From: Allorhizobium paknamense
GTDB lineage: Bacteria > Pseudomonadota > Alphaproteobacteria > Rhizobiales > Rhizobiaceae
Direction of reading: 5' to 3'
NCBI RefSeq assembly: GCF_030815125.1
Contig: NZ_JAUSWH010000008.1
Location: 156,652 to 220,651 of the forward strand
Length of the DNA: 64,000 bases
Part shown: piece by piece, positions 8,829 to 17,915 of the stretch
How the letters are laid out: each line of letters begins with the position of its first letter
Numbering within the stretch: position 1 is the first letter of the stretch
The notes under the pieces: model-generated
The model's database searches: none
Seen by the model: the letters and a program-made list of their open reading frames with translations, nothing else
Told to the model about the DNA's origin: nothing
Position numbers and translations under genes: made by a program

Positions 8829-10052
8829 ATGAAAAAGACCTTCATCATCATGACCGGGGCGCTGTCGCTGCTGGCTGGAACGGCGCTGCCGGGCCTGGCG
8901 GCGAATAAGGAAATCAGCTGGATCTATTGCGGTGACAAGATCGATCCGGTGCATGAAAAATACATCAAGCAGTGGGAAGAGAAGAATTCGGGCTGGAAGA
9001 TCGCGCCGGAAGTCGTGGGCTGGGCGCAATGCGAGGATAAGGCGACGACACTTGCTGCCTCAGGTTCTCCGGCTGCCATGGCCTATGTTGGCTCCCGCAC
9101 GCTGAAGGAATTCGCCCAGAACGACATGATCGTGCCGGTGCCGATGACGGATGCGGAAAAGAAAAGCTATTATCCGCATATCGTCGACACCGTGACCTTC
9201 GACAATAACCAGTGGGGCGTGCCGATCGCCTTCTCCACCAAAGCACTCTACTGGAACAAGGATCTCTTCAAGAAGGCAGGGCTCGATCCCGAAACGCCGC
9301 CGAAGACCTGGGCGGAAGAAATCGCCTTCGCCAAGCAGATCAAGGAAAAGACCGGCATTGCCGGCTATGGCTTGCCTGCCAAGACTTTCAATAACACCAT
9401 GCACCAGTTCATGCATTGGGTTTATACCAATAACGGCCAGGTGATCGACAAGGACGGCAAGATCACCATGGACAGCCCGGAGGTTCTGGCAGCCCTTCAG
9501 GCTTACAAGGATATCTCGCCCTATTCGGTGGAGGGCGCGACCGCCTATGAGCAGAATGAAATCCGCGCCATCTTTCTCGATGGCAAGGTGGGCATGATCC
9601 AGTCCGGCTCTGGTGCGGCGACGCTGCTGCAGAAGACCAATATCAATTGGGGCATTGCACCGCTGCCGCTCGGGCCTTCCGCCAAGGGACAGGGCACGCT
9701 CCTGATTACCGACAGTCTTGCCGTGTTCAAGGGCTCGGGCGTTGAGGAGAAGGCCATCGAATTCGCCAAATTCATCACTTCGCCGGAGCCGCAGGGCGAA
9801 TATGAGTTGCAAGGTGGTGCTGGTCTCACCCCGCTGCGTCCCTCGGCCAAGGTGGATGAATTCGTGAAGAAGGATCCCTATTGGAAGCCGCTGATCGATG
9901 GCATTGCCTATGGCGGTCCGGAGCCGCTCTTCACCGACTACAAGGGCTTCCAGAACGTGATGATCGAGATGGTTCAGTCCGTCGTGACCGGTAAGGCCGA
10001 ACCGGAAGCCGCGCTGAAGAAGGCAACAGGCGAGCTGGAGCAATATAAGTGA
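8829..10052 (+). CDS. CUT1 sugar ABC importer, periplasmic substrate-binding protein
   Basis: 407-residue extracellular solute-binding protein (family 1 type). It starts with a cleavable signal peptide: a KK N-terminus, hydrophobic core FIIMTGALSLLAGTALPG, and a probable cut after GLAA. The mature part has the typical lobes, with VPIAFSTKALYWNKDLF and PKTWAEEIAFAKQIKEKTG motifs of maltose-binding-like proteins. It lies between permease 2 and the ATPase gene. A strong stem-loop follows its stop (10063-10088), which may stabilise the upstream message so that the binding protein is made in excess. Ligand unknown; amino-sugar oligomers suggested by context. Confidence 0.9.
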   Translation: MKKTFIIMTGALSLLAGTALPGLAANKEISWIYCGDKIDPVHEKYIKQWEEKNSGWKIAPEVVGWAQCEDKATTLAASGSPAAMAYVGSRTLKEFAQNDMIVPVPMTDAEKKSYYPHIVDTVTFDNNQWGVPIAFSTKALYWNKDLFKKAGLDPETPPKTWAEEIAFAKQIKEKTGIAGYGLPAKTFNNTMHQFMHWVYTNNGQVIDKDGKITMDSPEVLAALQAYKDISPYSVEGATAYEQNEIRAIFLDGKVGMIQSGSGAATLLQKTNINWGIAPLPLGPSAKGQGTLLITDSLAVFKGSGVEEKAIEFAKFITSPEPQGEYELQGGAGLTPLRPSAKVDEFVKKDPYWKPLIDGIAYGGPEPLFTDYKGFQNVMIEMVQSVVTGKAEPEAALKKATGELEQYK

Positions 10053-10062
10053 TCGTGAGCGA

Positions 10063-10088
10063 GGGGCCTGGAACTGCAGGCCCCTTTC
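10063..10088 (+). terminator. Stem-loop after the binding-protein gene
   Basis: GGGGCCTG (10064-10071), six-base loop, CAGGCCCC (10078-10085), then TTTCC. It is an intrinsic-terminator-like hairpin between the binding-protein gene and the ATPase gene. The T run is short, so it probably causes partial termination or 3' end protection rather than a full stop. Confidence 0.6.
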
Positions 10089-10138
10089 CTTGCGGGTCAG
10101 GATAGACGCAGCCGGATACACCGGTTGGCTGGAGATGG

Positions 10139-11275
10139 ATGAACGTGGGTCAGCTTTATCTGAACAAGGTGGTGAAAACCTATGGCCATTTCGAGGTCAT
10201 CAAGGGGGTGTCGCTCGATATTCCCGAGGGTGAATTCGTCGTTTTCGTCGGTCCGTCCGGCTGTGGGAAATCCACGCTGTTACGAATGATTGCCGGACTG
10301 GACGACACCAGTGCCGGCGATATCGTCATCGACGGCGAGCGTGTCAACGACCTGCCACCGGTGAAGCGCGGCATTGCCATGGTGTTCCAGTCCTATGCGC
10401 TGTATCCGCATATGAGTGTGTTCGAAAACATCGCCTTCCCTTTGCGGGTGGAAAAACGTCCTGAGGCTGAAATCCGGGACAAGGTGGAGCAGGTTGCGCG
10501 CATCCTCAAGCTCGATCAGCGTCTCAATCAGAAGCCGGGGCAATTGTCCGGGGGGCAGCGCCAGCGCGTTGCCATTGGCCGCGCCATTGTTCGCGAGCCG
10601 AAAATCTTTCTGTTCGATGAGCCGCTTTCCAATCTGGATGCGGCGCTGCGTGCGGACATGCGCATTGAACTGACGCGGCTGCACCGCGACCTGAAAGCCA
10701 CGATGATCTATGTGACCCATGATCAGGTGGAAGCCATGACCATGGCCGACCGCATCGTGGTGCTGAATGGCGGCCATATCGCGCAGGTGGGCATGCCGCT
10801 CGAACTGTACCACAAGCCTGACAATCTGTTCGTGGCAGGTTTTATCGGCAATCCGAAGATGAATTTTCTTCCCGTTCTCTGCAAGGGCGTCTCGGATGAG
10901 GGTGTGACCGTTGCCTATGGAGAGCAGCACATCACCGTGCCGGTGCGGGGAGAGGTTGCGCATATGGGCATGGAACTGACGCTCGGCATTCGTCCGGAAC
11001 ATTGCGGGCTGGGCCGCGGCGACCTGACCATCCATCTCAGCCCCGGCGTGATCGAGAGACTGGGTGTCAACACCATTGCCTATGCGACCCTTGCCGATGG
11101 CGCGGCCTTTAGTGCCCTATTGACAGGTTCCGCGCCGGTTCAGGTGGATCAACCGATGTCTGTCGCCATTGCTGCGGATCATTGCCATCTCTTTGACAGC
11201 CAGGGCAAGGCGCTGGAGCGGATGATGGACTGGCGGGACCAAATTCTGCCGGTTGCGATGACGGCGGCGGAATAA
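10139..11275 (+). CDS. CUT1 sugar ABC importer, ATPase (UgpC/MalK type)
   Basis: 378-residue ATPase. Walker A GPSGCGKSTLLRMIAG, signature LSGGQRQRVAIGRA, Walker B with DEPLSNLDA and the switch His in VTHDQVEAM are all present, so it should be catalytically active. The C-terminal third is the TOBE-type regulatory region usual in MalK/UgpC proteins. It completes the importer formed with the two permeases and the binding protein. It ends 30 bases before the converging end of the M81 gene. Such ATPases are often shared among CUT1 transporters, so it may also serve others. Confidence 0.92.
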   Translation: MNVGQLYLNKVVKTYGHFEVIKGVSLDIPEGEFVVFVGPSGCGKSTLLRMIAGLDDTSAGDIVIDGERVNDLPPVKRGIAMVFQSYALYPHMSVFENIAFPLRVEKRPEAEIRDKVEQVARILKLDQRLNQKPGQLSGGQRQRVAIGRAIVREPKIFLFDEPLSNLDAALRADMRIELTRLHRDLKATMIYVTHDQVEAMTMADRIVVLNGGHIAQVGMPLELYHKPDNLFVAGFIGNPKMNFLPVLCKGVSDEGVTVAYGEQHITVPVRGEVAHMGMELTLGIRPEHCGLGRGDLTIHLSPGVIERLGVNTIAYATLADGAAFSALLTGSAPVQVDQPMSVAIAADHCHLFDSQGKALERMMDWRDQILPVAMTAAE

Positions 11276-11305
11276 GGCACCTGCGCTGGAGGAAGCCGGT
11301 CAAGC

Positions 11306-12769
11306 TCAATCACTGCCGTGCGGATGATCCACGATCGGCCAGATGTCGCGCCGGGCATGCCTGTAGGGCGTGACCTTCGGGTCATTGGGATAGGGCCTGC
11401 CTGCGGAACAATAGACAATATCGGCGGCAATCCTCGAAAAGGCAGCATGAAAATGGTTGGTGGACTTGATGACCAGAAGCCGTTTTTGCAAAGGATCGAT
11501 ATCCAGCGCGGTGAACAGCGACGGGTCGTAGCTCTGGACCCGCACCGAGCCCAGGACCACGTCGATACCGCGAAAATGCACATGCGCCGCATCGCCAAAG
11601 GGGGCAATGCTGGCGCCAAAGCGCATCTCGGCCTGACGTTTCAGCCTTTTCACCGTGACCCGGGCATCGATGGGATGGCCAGTGCCAGGGGCGGATTTGG
11701 CGCCAAAGCGCAGCGGGATTTCCGCCCCTTCGCCCGCCGCCATGCAGATCTGCACCGCAACCGGATCCCAGATCAGGCCAATCGCAACATTTTCAATGCC
11801 GCGCGCCAGCAATTCCTCAAGGATAACGGTGGAGTCGCCTGCGGTTCCGCCGCCGGGATTGTCCCAGACATCGGCAATCACCACTGGCGATCCGGGGGTG
11901 GCCAGCGCCGTGGTGATCGCCTCGCGCTCGTCAAGTTGCGGCACCATGAAGGTGCCGCGTTTGGCAAACAGTTCAAGGCCCAGTTCCCGTGCAAGGGCCG
12001 CACCCTTTTCGGGAGAGGCATTGGTCACGGCAAGAATTTTCGTGCCCATGTCCGGCACATCGCCAGCCATGAACCCATGGATGACGGAAAGAGAGAGAAT
12101 GTCCGGATCTTCCGCTTCGATCCGCTTCAGCTTGTCCACGAAGCTGCGCATGGGCTCGCGCGAGGTGGGGAAGACGTCGATCATCCGGCAATCGAACACC
12201 GACATCGCCGGTTTGACCCGTCCTTCAAGCGTATCGATGGCGATACGCCACAAATCTTCCGCCCGCTCGACAAAATCGGTGTGCGGAAATTCCTTGAAGA
12301 CGACCAGGACATCCGTGGCATTGACGCGCCTTTGCGTCAGATGGCTATGGGGGTCGAGTTCGGCGCAAAGCAGAATATCGGGACCGATAAGAGCGCGGAT
12401 TCGCTCCAGAAAATCCCCTTCCGGATCCAGATAGCCGTTGGCGATCATGGCGCCGTGCAGGCCGAGTATGACGGCATCCACCGGCAGCGCCGCCTTCAAT
12501 TGTGCGAGAATTTCGTCTCGCAGGCTTTCATAGGCATCGCGGTTGATGAGCCCGGCAGGGTCTGCCCAGGCTGCCGTTCCTTCAATCAGCGTCCAGCCTT
12601 TTTCCCGGCAGATGTTGCGCCCCACCGTGATCGGGGCTGTGCACAGTGTCGGGGTGGCCGGATGCATGCCGGGTGGCGCGTAGAGCGACTCCTCGAAGGC
12701 GCGCCGGTCGATGCAGATCGGGGAAAAACTGTTGGTTTCCGTAGCCAGTGCGGCGGTGAATATTCGCAC
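11306..12769 (-). CDS. M81-family (MlrC-like) protein, copy 1
   Basis: 487-residue protein of the M81 / microcystinase-C (MlrC) family, cytosolic, with no signal peptide. Family features are the N-terminal IFTAALATETNSFSP with ATETN, LGLHGAMIANGY, CAELDPHSHLTQR carrying the Asp and His expected to bind zinc, and ADVWDNPGGGTAGDST at the start of the C-terminal half. MlrC degrades the linear products of microcystin breakdown, but most homologues have no known substrate. It probably forms an operon with the NTF2-like gene upstream (54-base gap). A second M81 gene on the plus strand lies just past the hexosaminidase. Substrate unknown; peptide or amide hydrolysis is the family inference. Confidence 0.85.
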   Translation of the reverse strand: MRIFTAALATETNSFSPICIDRRAFEESLYAPPGMHPATPTLCTAPITVGRNICREKGWTLIEGTAAWADPAGLINRDAYESLRDEILAQLKAALPVDAVILGLHGAMIANGYLDPEGDFLERIRALIGPDILLCAELDPHSHLTQRRVNATDVLVVFKEFPHTDFVERAEDLWRIAIDTLEGRVKPAMSVFDCRMIDVFPTSREPMRSFVDKLKRIEAEDPDILSLSVIHGFMAGDVPDMGTKILAVTNASPEKGAALARELGLELFAKRGTFMVPQLDEREAITTALATPGSPVVIADVWDNPGGGTAGDSTVILEELLARGIENVAIGLIWDPVAVQICMAAGEGAEIPLRFGAKSAPGTGHPIDARVTVKRLKRQAEMRFGASIAPFGDAAHVHFRGIDVVLGSVRVQSYDPSLFTALDIDPLQKRLLVIKSTNHFHAAFSRIAADIVYCSAGRPYPNDPKVTPYRHARRDIWPIVDHPHGSD

Positions 12770-12823
12770 CCGTATTTCCCTTCCTGTACGCTGAAGTCTT
12801 GCCGGAGCCCGGATCCGGGCCTT

Positions 12824-13321
12824 TCAGGTGGATATGGAGCCCATGGAATAGGGCAGGTAGCCGGTAAAGCCGCTCAGCTTCCATCGACCTTGATGCAACC
12901 GGCAGGAATAAAGTGTTTGCCATTCCATGCTGTCGAAGGCGCCATCGGCGCGCCGGATGCCGCCCTTGAACCTCTTGCGGGCCAGGGCCGCGTCACCTTT
13001 GACATCAATCTCTTCAAGCGTGGTGGTATTGAAAATCGCGATACGCGGATCTTCCGCATAGCGCTTCGCCGCGAAGTCCTCCGCCTGACGAAGCCATTCC
13101 GCCCGATAGGCGGCAAGGGTTGGAAAAGCGAGTGTCCATTGTCCCGGATCGGCCTGATGATTGCCGCTGATGCCGTAAAATCCGTCTTCTATGAAGTCTC
13201 CCGCCACCACAGTCCAGTCTGCCGCCAGGAATGCATCGATATCGCGCGGCACCAGCATCTCCCAAATGGCATGACGCGCTGGATCATCCGGGCTGAAAGG
13301 GTTGTGAAAGGGATCGCGCAT
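12824..13321 (-). CDS. NTF2/SnoaL-like small protein
   Basis: 165-residue protein of unknown function. The pattern suits an NTF2-like (SnoaL) cone fold: an N-terminal helix region with RHAIWEMLVPRDIDAFLAADW, a later strand-rich part (ARKRFKGG and WQTLYSCRLHQGRWKLSGFTGYLPY), and a size near that of the family. No catalytic residues can be assigned. It starts 32 bases from a strong palindrome in the divergent promoter with the rpiR-type regulator. It precedes the M81 gene in the same direction, so it is likely co-transcribed with it. It may be a small enzyme acting on the same compound. Confidence 0.65.
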   Translation of the reverse strand: MRDPFHNPFSPDDPARHAIWEMLVPRDIDAFLAADWTVVAGDFIEDGFYGISGNHQADPGQWTLAFPTLAAYRAEWLRQAEDFAAKRYAEDPRIAIFNTTTLEEIDVKGDAALARKRFKGGIRRADGAFDSMEWQTLYSCRLHQGRWKLSGFTGYLPYSMGSIST

Positions 13322-13352
13322 GGTCTGCGTCTTTCTAAATTAATTTCACTGA

Positions 13353-13383
13353 TCCACCGAAATTCTGTAAAGAATTTGGTGGA
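13353..13383. promoter_or_regulatory. Palindromic operator candidate between NTF2-like and rpiR-type genes
   Basis: TCCACC-G-AAATTC, a 6-base centre, then GAATTT-GGTGGA: 12 paired bases with one bulged G. It sits in the 244-base divergent intergenic region, and no T run follows either arm, so it looks like a protein-binding site rather than a terminator. The adjacent RpiR-family regulator is the obvious candidate binder (inference). Confidence 0.55.
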
Positions 13384-13565
13384 AAGGCTGATTTGTCAAT
13401 CGTGTATGAAAATAATTTGCATAAGATGGTGGCGATCAGGCGGTGCCATGCCGTGCGCGGTATGGCATTGGCGATGCGCCAATGGCTTTCCCCGATGATG
13501 GTCGATTGCAAGGTGAAAATGGACTGCGTAGCGTACGGGCCCGAACGCTTTGGGAGGCCTCTGCC

Positions 13566-14432
13566 ATGATGGATATTTTCGCGACCCTGCAGGAGGACCG
13601 AGGACAATTTTCCGGTTCCGAGCAGCGCATTGCCGATGTGCTGCTGAACGATTTCGATTTCGCGGTCAAGGCATCGATCATCGAACTTGCTGGCCGCGCC
13701 AAGGTATCCCCACCCACCGTGACGCGCTTTTGCCGGCGATTGGGCTGCCGGAGTTTTGCCGATTTCAAGATCAATCTGGCGAAAACTGCCTATGTCGGAT
13801 TGCGCTATCTGAACCCGGAAGCACGCAGCACCGAGCCCTTGGACGTTGCCGAGGATGTGGTGACAAAGGCGCAGAACGCTTTGTCGCTGATGCATCGGTC
13901 TCTCGATGCCGGTGTTCTGGAGCGGATGGCAGACAGGCTTTCGCGGGCGGAGATGATCTACGCCTTCGGGTCCGGCGGCAATTCCTCGATGATGATACAG
14001 GAATTGCAAAACCGTCTCTTCCGGCTGGGATCCCGTATTACCGTCTGCTCGGATCATGTGCTGCAATTGATGATGACGGCCGCAGCACAGACCAATGACG
14101 TGCTGTTCGGCTCCTCCTTTTCCGGGCGAAATCGAGAGCTTATCCGCTGCTTCGAACTGGCGCGGGAAAATGGCATCAGCACCATGGCGCTGACGCAAAA
14201 CGGCAGCCCGCTTGCGTCAGTCGCTGAACTTGTGATCGGCATCGACTTGCCGGAAGGCAGCGACATCTACCGGCCAACCTCCACCCGGTTCGCCTATCTG
14301 GCGGTCATCGATATTCTGGCCAGTCTGGTGGCCTATCGAAACCGCAAGCTCTCCACCGTGACACTCCGGCACATCAAGCAGCAACTTGTCGAGCACCGCG
14401 ATGGTGATGATCGGCAAAGTCTCGGGGACTAG
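13566..14432 (+). CDS. MurR/RpiR-family transcriptional regulator
   Basis: 288-residue regulator. An N-terminal RpiR helix-turn-helix covers about residues 1-80 (SEQRIADVLLNDF, then AGRAKVSPPTVTRFCRRLGCRSFADFKINL). A C-terminal SIS sugar-phosphate-binding domain has FGSGGNSSMMIQELQNRL and LFGSSFSGRNRELI. Such proteins sense phosphosugars, often MurNAc-6-P or GlcNAc-6-P-like ligands. Start placed at MMDIFATLQED; an upstream frame adds residues with no family likeness. It is the first gene of a plus-strand run (GH20, M81, MFS, CutC) and is divergent from the NTF2-like/M81 pair, so it probably controls both sides. Confidence 0.88.
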   Translation: MMDIFATLQEDRGQFSGSEQRIADVLLNDFDFAVKASIIELAGRAKVSPPTVTRFCRRLGCRSFADFKINLAKTAYVGLRYLNPEARSTEPLDVAEDVVTKAQNALSLMHRSLDAGVLERMADRLSRAEMIYAFGSGGNSSMMIQELQNRLFRLGSRITVCSDHVLQLMMTAAAQTNDVLFGSSFSGRNRELIRCFELARENGISTMALTQNGSPLASVAELVIGIDLPEGSDIYRPTSTRFAYLAVIDILASLVAYRNRKLSTVTLRHIKQQLVEHRDGDDRQSLGD

Positions 14433-14457
14433 AGAATGAATAGCAAAGGGGACATGC

Positions 14458-16374
14458 ATGTCTGAAGCGCTGTTTCGGCTTGAAAATACCTGGCATCCGA
14501 TAGAGGGAGACGAAGGCGGCGGGTTCGTTTTCGTGCTGGTCAATCTCTCGGACAAGGCTTTCTCCGGGTTCAAGCTGGCCTATACCTCGCTGACCCGTGT
14601 GAAAGCCGACCCCCGTTGTGAAAACGCTTCGTTTTTGCGCCGCCATGCGAATTTTCATCAGTTTGCCCCGCCTGAGGGTTTTGTGCTGGCGCCCGGCGCT
14701 TCCTGGCGCTTTACGGTGCGTGACCTCTGGCGTCCGGCGCACCATCGGACCGATGGGGCCAAATCCGCCTATGTGACATTCCAAGATGGCAGTCATGCCG
14801 CCGTCAGTGTCGATGATCTGCTGCTGGAGGGCTATTCCCCGCCAGCGCCTGCTCGGCTTCTGCCGGAGGGTGAGGTCAAGGAGTCGTTCTTTCTCCTTCC
14901 CTGGCCGGCCGAGATGACGCTGACGGCTGGGGAAAGCCTGCCCGCTGCGCTTTATCCGGTGGCGGGCACATTGGTGGATGATCTGAAGGCTCTTCAAGTG
15001 GTGAACGGGCTGCATCGGCGGCTGTTTTCCGCAGCGCCTGCGATCTTTGCCCTGACGCCACACAGCCATGGTTTACCCCTGGTTTTTCAATCCGAAACCC
15101 ATTTGCAGGCCGATGCCTACCGGCTGACATTCGCAGAAGCGGTGGTGCTTGCCTATGGCGGCAGCGCTGGCCGCCAATATGGGTTGACGGCGCTGGCGCA
15201 ATTGCTGCATGGCGCGCGGCAGGATGCGCGGTTCCGCTTCCCGGTCTCCGGCCATATTGCCGATCATCCGCGCTATGGCTGGCGAGGCTGCCATCTGGAT
15301 GTGTCGCGCCAGTTCTATCCGGCTGGGGATGTTTCCCGTCTCATCGATATTCTGGCCTGGTTGAAGCTCAATGTTTTCCATTGGCACCTGACCGATGACG
15401 AGGCCTGGCGTCTGGAAATCAAGGCCTTTCCGCAATTGACGGAAATCGGTGCCTGCCGCGGGCCGGATGAACCGCTGCTGCCGCAACTGGGGAATGGCGC
15501 GGATCCGGTGCGCGGCTACTATACCCAGGAGGAGGTTCGCCATATCGTTGCCCATGCCGGGCGTCTTCATATCGATGTCGTGCCTGAGATCGACATTCCC
15601 GGCCATAGCACGGCGACGCTGGTGGCGCTGCCGGAGCTGACCGATGGACAGGAAGCTCCCGACAGCTATCGTTCGATCCAGGGCTATCCCAACAATGCGC
15701 TCAATCCGGCGGTCGAATGGACCTATACCTTTCTGGGGCAGGTCTTCGATGAAATGGTGCAACTCTTCCCGTCGAAAATCCTGCATGTCGGCGGCGACGA
15801 GGTGGCGGCCAATACCTGGATGGGATCGCCACTGGCGCTTGCCTCTATGGAAAAACATGGGCTGGATGGGACTTTCGGCCTGCAAAGCCATTTCATGAAG
15901 CGCGTGCAGGAGATGCTGCGCGCCCGTGGCAGGGAACTTGCGGGTTGGGACGAAGTGTCCCATGGCGGCGGCGTCGATCCCAATGGCACGGTGCTTATGG
16001 CCTGGCAAAAGCCGGAGGTGGGTCTCGATCTTGCACGCCAAGGTTATGACGTGGTGATGACACCCGGTCAGGCCTATTATCTGGACATGGTCCAGGACGA
16101 TGCCTGGCAGGAGCCGGGTACGAGTTGGGCCGGCACCGTGCGGCCCGAGCACACCTACACCTATGAGGCTGTGGCGGAATTCCCGCCGGCGCTGAAGCCG
16201 AGACTGAGAGGCGTGCAGGCCTGCATCTGGTCGGAGCATTTCCTCAACCGTGATTACTTCAACCATCTGGTCTTTCCCCGCTTGCCCGCGATTGCGGAAG
16301 CGGCCTGGACACCGAAAGACCGGAAGGATTGGCTGCGTTTTGCTGCCCTGGCTCCGCTTTCTCCCCGTTATTGA
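14458..16374 (+). CDS. GH20 beta-N-acetylhexosaminidase
   Basis: 638-residue glycoside hydrolase family 20 protein. After an N-terminal non-catalytic domain (about residues 1-260), the catalytic barrel begins at HPRYGWRGCHLDVSRQFYP. It contains FHWHLTDDEAWRLEI, VVPEIDIPGHS and the HVGGDE motif, with the Asp-Glu catalytic pair near residues 446-447, then LAGWDE and MAWQ. It removes terminal GlcNAc or GalNAc. No signal peptide is evident, so it probably works in the cytosol on imported oligosaccharides such as chitobiose or muropeptide sugars. It follows the rpiR-type gene by 25 bases and precedes the second M81 gene by 9, indicating one operon. All key residues look intact. Confidence 0.93.
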   Translation: MSEALFRLENTWHPIEGDEGGGFVFVLVNLSDKAFSGFKLAYTSLTRVKADPRCENASFLRRHANFHQFAPPEGFVLAPGASWRFTVRDLWRPAHHRTDGAKSAYVTFQDGSHAAVSVDDLLLEGYSPPAPARLLPEGEVKESFFLLPWPAEMTLTAGESLPAALYPVAGTLVDDLKALQVVNGLHRRLFSAAPAIFALTPHSHGLPLVFQSETHLQADAYRLTFAEAVVLAYGGSAGRQYGLTALAQLLHGARQDARFRFPVSGHIADHPRYGWRGCHLDVSRQFYPAGDVSRLIDILAWLKLNVFHWHLTDDEAWRLEIKAFPQLTEIGACRGPDEPLLPQLGNGADPVRGYYTQEEVRHIVAHAGRLHIDVVPEIDIPGHSTATLVALPELTDGQEAPDSYRSIQGYPNNALNPAVEWTYTFLGQVFDEMVQLFPSKILHVGGDEVAANTWMGSPLALASMEKHGLDGTFGLQSHFMKRVQEMLRARGRELAGWDEVSHGGGVDPNGTVLMAWQKPEVGLDLARQGYDVVMTPGQAYYLDMVQDDAWQEPGTSWAGTVRPEHTYTYEAVAEFPPALKPRLRGVQACIWSEHFLNRDYFNHLVFPRLPAIAEAAWTPKDRKDWLRFAALAPLSPRY

Positions 16375-16383
16375 GGTCTCTCC

Positions 16384-17832
16384 ATGGCTTTGCGCATTGC
16401 TGTTGGCGGTATTCATACCGAGTGTTCCACATCGTCGCCGGTGCTGATGCATGCGGAGGATTTTCGGGTATTGCGCGGACCTTATCTTCTGGCGGCGGAC
16501 TATTTCAGCTTTCTGCCGGAAGGGCAGGGGATCGATCTGTTTGCGCTTCTACATGCTCGTGCCGTGCCCGGTGGGCCGGTGGCACGGGAAACCTATGAGA
16601 CATTCAAGCAGGAGTTCCTGCAGCGGCTCTCCGAGGCCTTGCCGCTCGACGGCCTATATCTTGCCATGCATGGCGCCATGAAGGTGGACGGCATGGACGA
16701 TGCCGAAGGGGACTGGATTGCCGCCGCCCGCACCCTGGTGGGGCCAGATTGTGTTGTGGCAGCAAGCTACGACCTGCATGGCAATGTCACCCAGAGGATT
16801 ATTGACCAGCTCGATATCTTCGCGGCCTATCGCACGGCACCGCATATCGATGTGCGGGAAACCATGCAGCGTGCCTGGTCGATGCTGTTGAAATCGCTTG
16901 AGAGTGGCGTGCGCCCGGGAGTGGTTTGGGCCCCCATCCCGGTGCTGATGCCGGGGGAGCGGAGCTCCACCGAGGATGAGCCCGCCCGCTCGCTCTATGC
17001 CGCCCTGCCGCGCCATGACCAGCGCGCCGGCATCTGGGATGCGAATATCATGGTGGGCTATGTCTGGGCGGATGAGCCGCGTGCCACGGCCTGCGCAGTG
17101 GTCACGGCCACCAACCGTGATGAGGCAGCAAAAATTGCGGCGGAACTTGCCGAGGCCTATTGGCAGGCACGCGCTGATTTTCGCTTCGGCCCGGTCACTG
17201 GCCCTCTGGAGGATATGCTGGACCTGGCTGAGAAGGCCGAGACACGACCCGTCATTCTCGCAGATTCCGGCGACAACCCAACTGGCGGCGGGGTAGGTGA
17301 CAGGGCGGACGTGCTGAAGGCCCTGCTTGCTCGTGGCTTCGAAGGGGCGGTGCTGGGCGGGATCACCGACAGACCTGCGATAGAGGCCTGCTTTGCCGCA
17401 GGTGAAGGCGCGGAACTCAAGGTGAAGATCGGCGGCTCCCTTGATCCGAAAAGCCCGTCTATCGAAGCCACCGCGAAGGTCGTGCGTTTGGATGATCCGG
17501 GTGCGGCGTCGGACCGGCAGGCAGTGATCGCAATCGGTGGTGTGACGGTCATTCTGGCGGCCAAACGCAGGCCTTATCATAATATTGCCGATTTCACCCG
17601 CCACGGCATTGATCCGAAAACTGTGCGCCTGCTTGTCGTAAAGTCCGGCTATCTGTCTCCTGAATTGCAGCCCATTGCCAATCCCAATCTGATGGCCTTG
17701 ACCGATGGGGTGATCAATCAGGATATCGAAGCTCTGCCGAACACAAGGCGGCGCCAGCCGATCTATCCTTTCACCCGGGATTTTTCCTTTGAACCGCGTC
17801 CGTTTGCCTCTGCCCGCTGGGCGGAGAAGTAG
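16384..17832 (+). CDS. M81-family (MlrC-like) protein, copy 2
   Basis: 482-residue M81-family protein, paralogous to the minus-strand copy 3.6 kb to the left. Shared landmarks are IAVGGIHTECSTSSP at the N-terminus, LYLAMHGAMKVDGMDDAEGD, VAASYDLHGNVTQR with the Asp-x-His zinc motif, and DSGDNPTGGGVGDRADV at the head of the C-terminal half. It sits in the operon of an RpiR regulator and a GH20 hexosaminidase, with only 9 bases after the latter. That link to amino-sugar hydrolysis is unusual for a family named for peptide cleavage. It may act on an amide or peptide attached to an amino sugar (inference only). Confidence 0.85.
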   Translation: MALRIAVGGIHTECSTSSPVLMHAEDFRVLRGPYLLAADYFSFLPEGQGIDLFALLHARAVPGGPVARETYETFKQEFLQRLSEALPLDGLYLAMHGAMKVDGMDDAEGDWIAAARTLVGPDCVVAASYDLHGNVTQRIIDQLDIFAAYRTAPHIDVRETMQRAWSMLLKSLESGVRPGVVWAPIPVLMPGERSSTEDEPARSLYAALPRHDQRAGIWDANIMVGYVWADEPRATACAVVTATNRDEAAKIAAELAEAYWQARADFRFGPVTGPLEDMLDLAEKAETRPVILADSGDNPTGGGVGDRADVLKALLARGFEGAVLGGITDRPAIEACFAAGEGAELKVKIGGSLDPKSPSIEATAKVVRLDDPGAASDRQAVIAIGGVTVILAAKRRPYHNIADFTRHGIDPKTVRLLVVKSGYLSPELQPIANPNLMALTDGVINQDIEALPNTRRRQPIYPFTRDFSFEPRPFASARWAEK

Positions 17833-17915
17833 GCAGGCCGAGACTGACGATCCCTCTTCTTCAGACAACTCCCTTCCGCGGTCTTCGGCGGCGGAAGGAT
17901 GCAAAGCCCCAGATC

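Noticed and set aside
11318..13498. A 726-codon open frame on plus
   Set aside because: Antisense to the M81 and NTF2-like genes, with His/Arg/Gly-rich composition typical of shadow frames.
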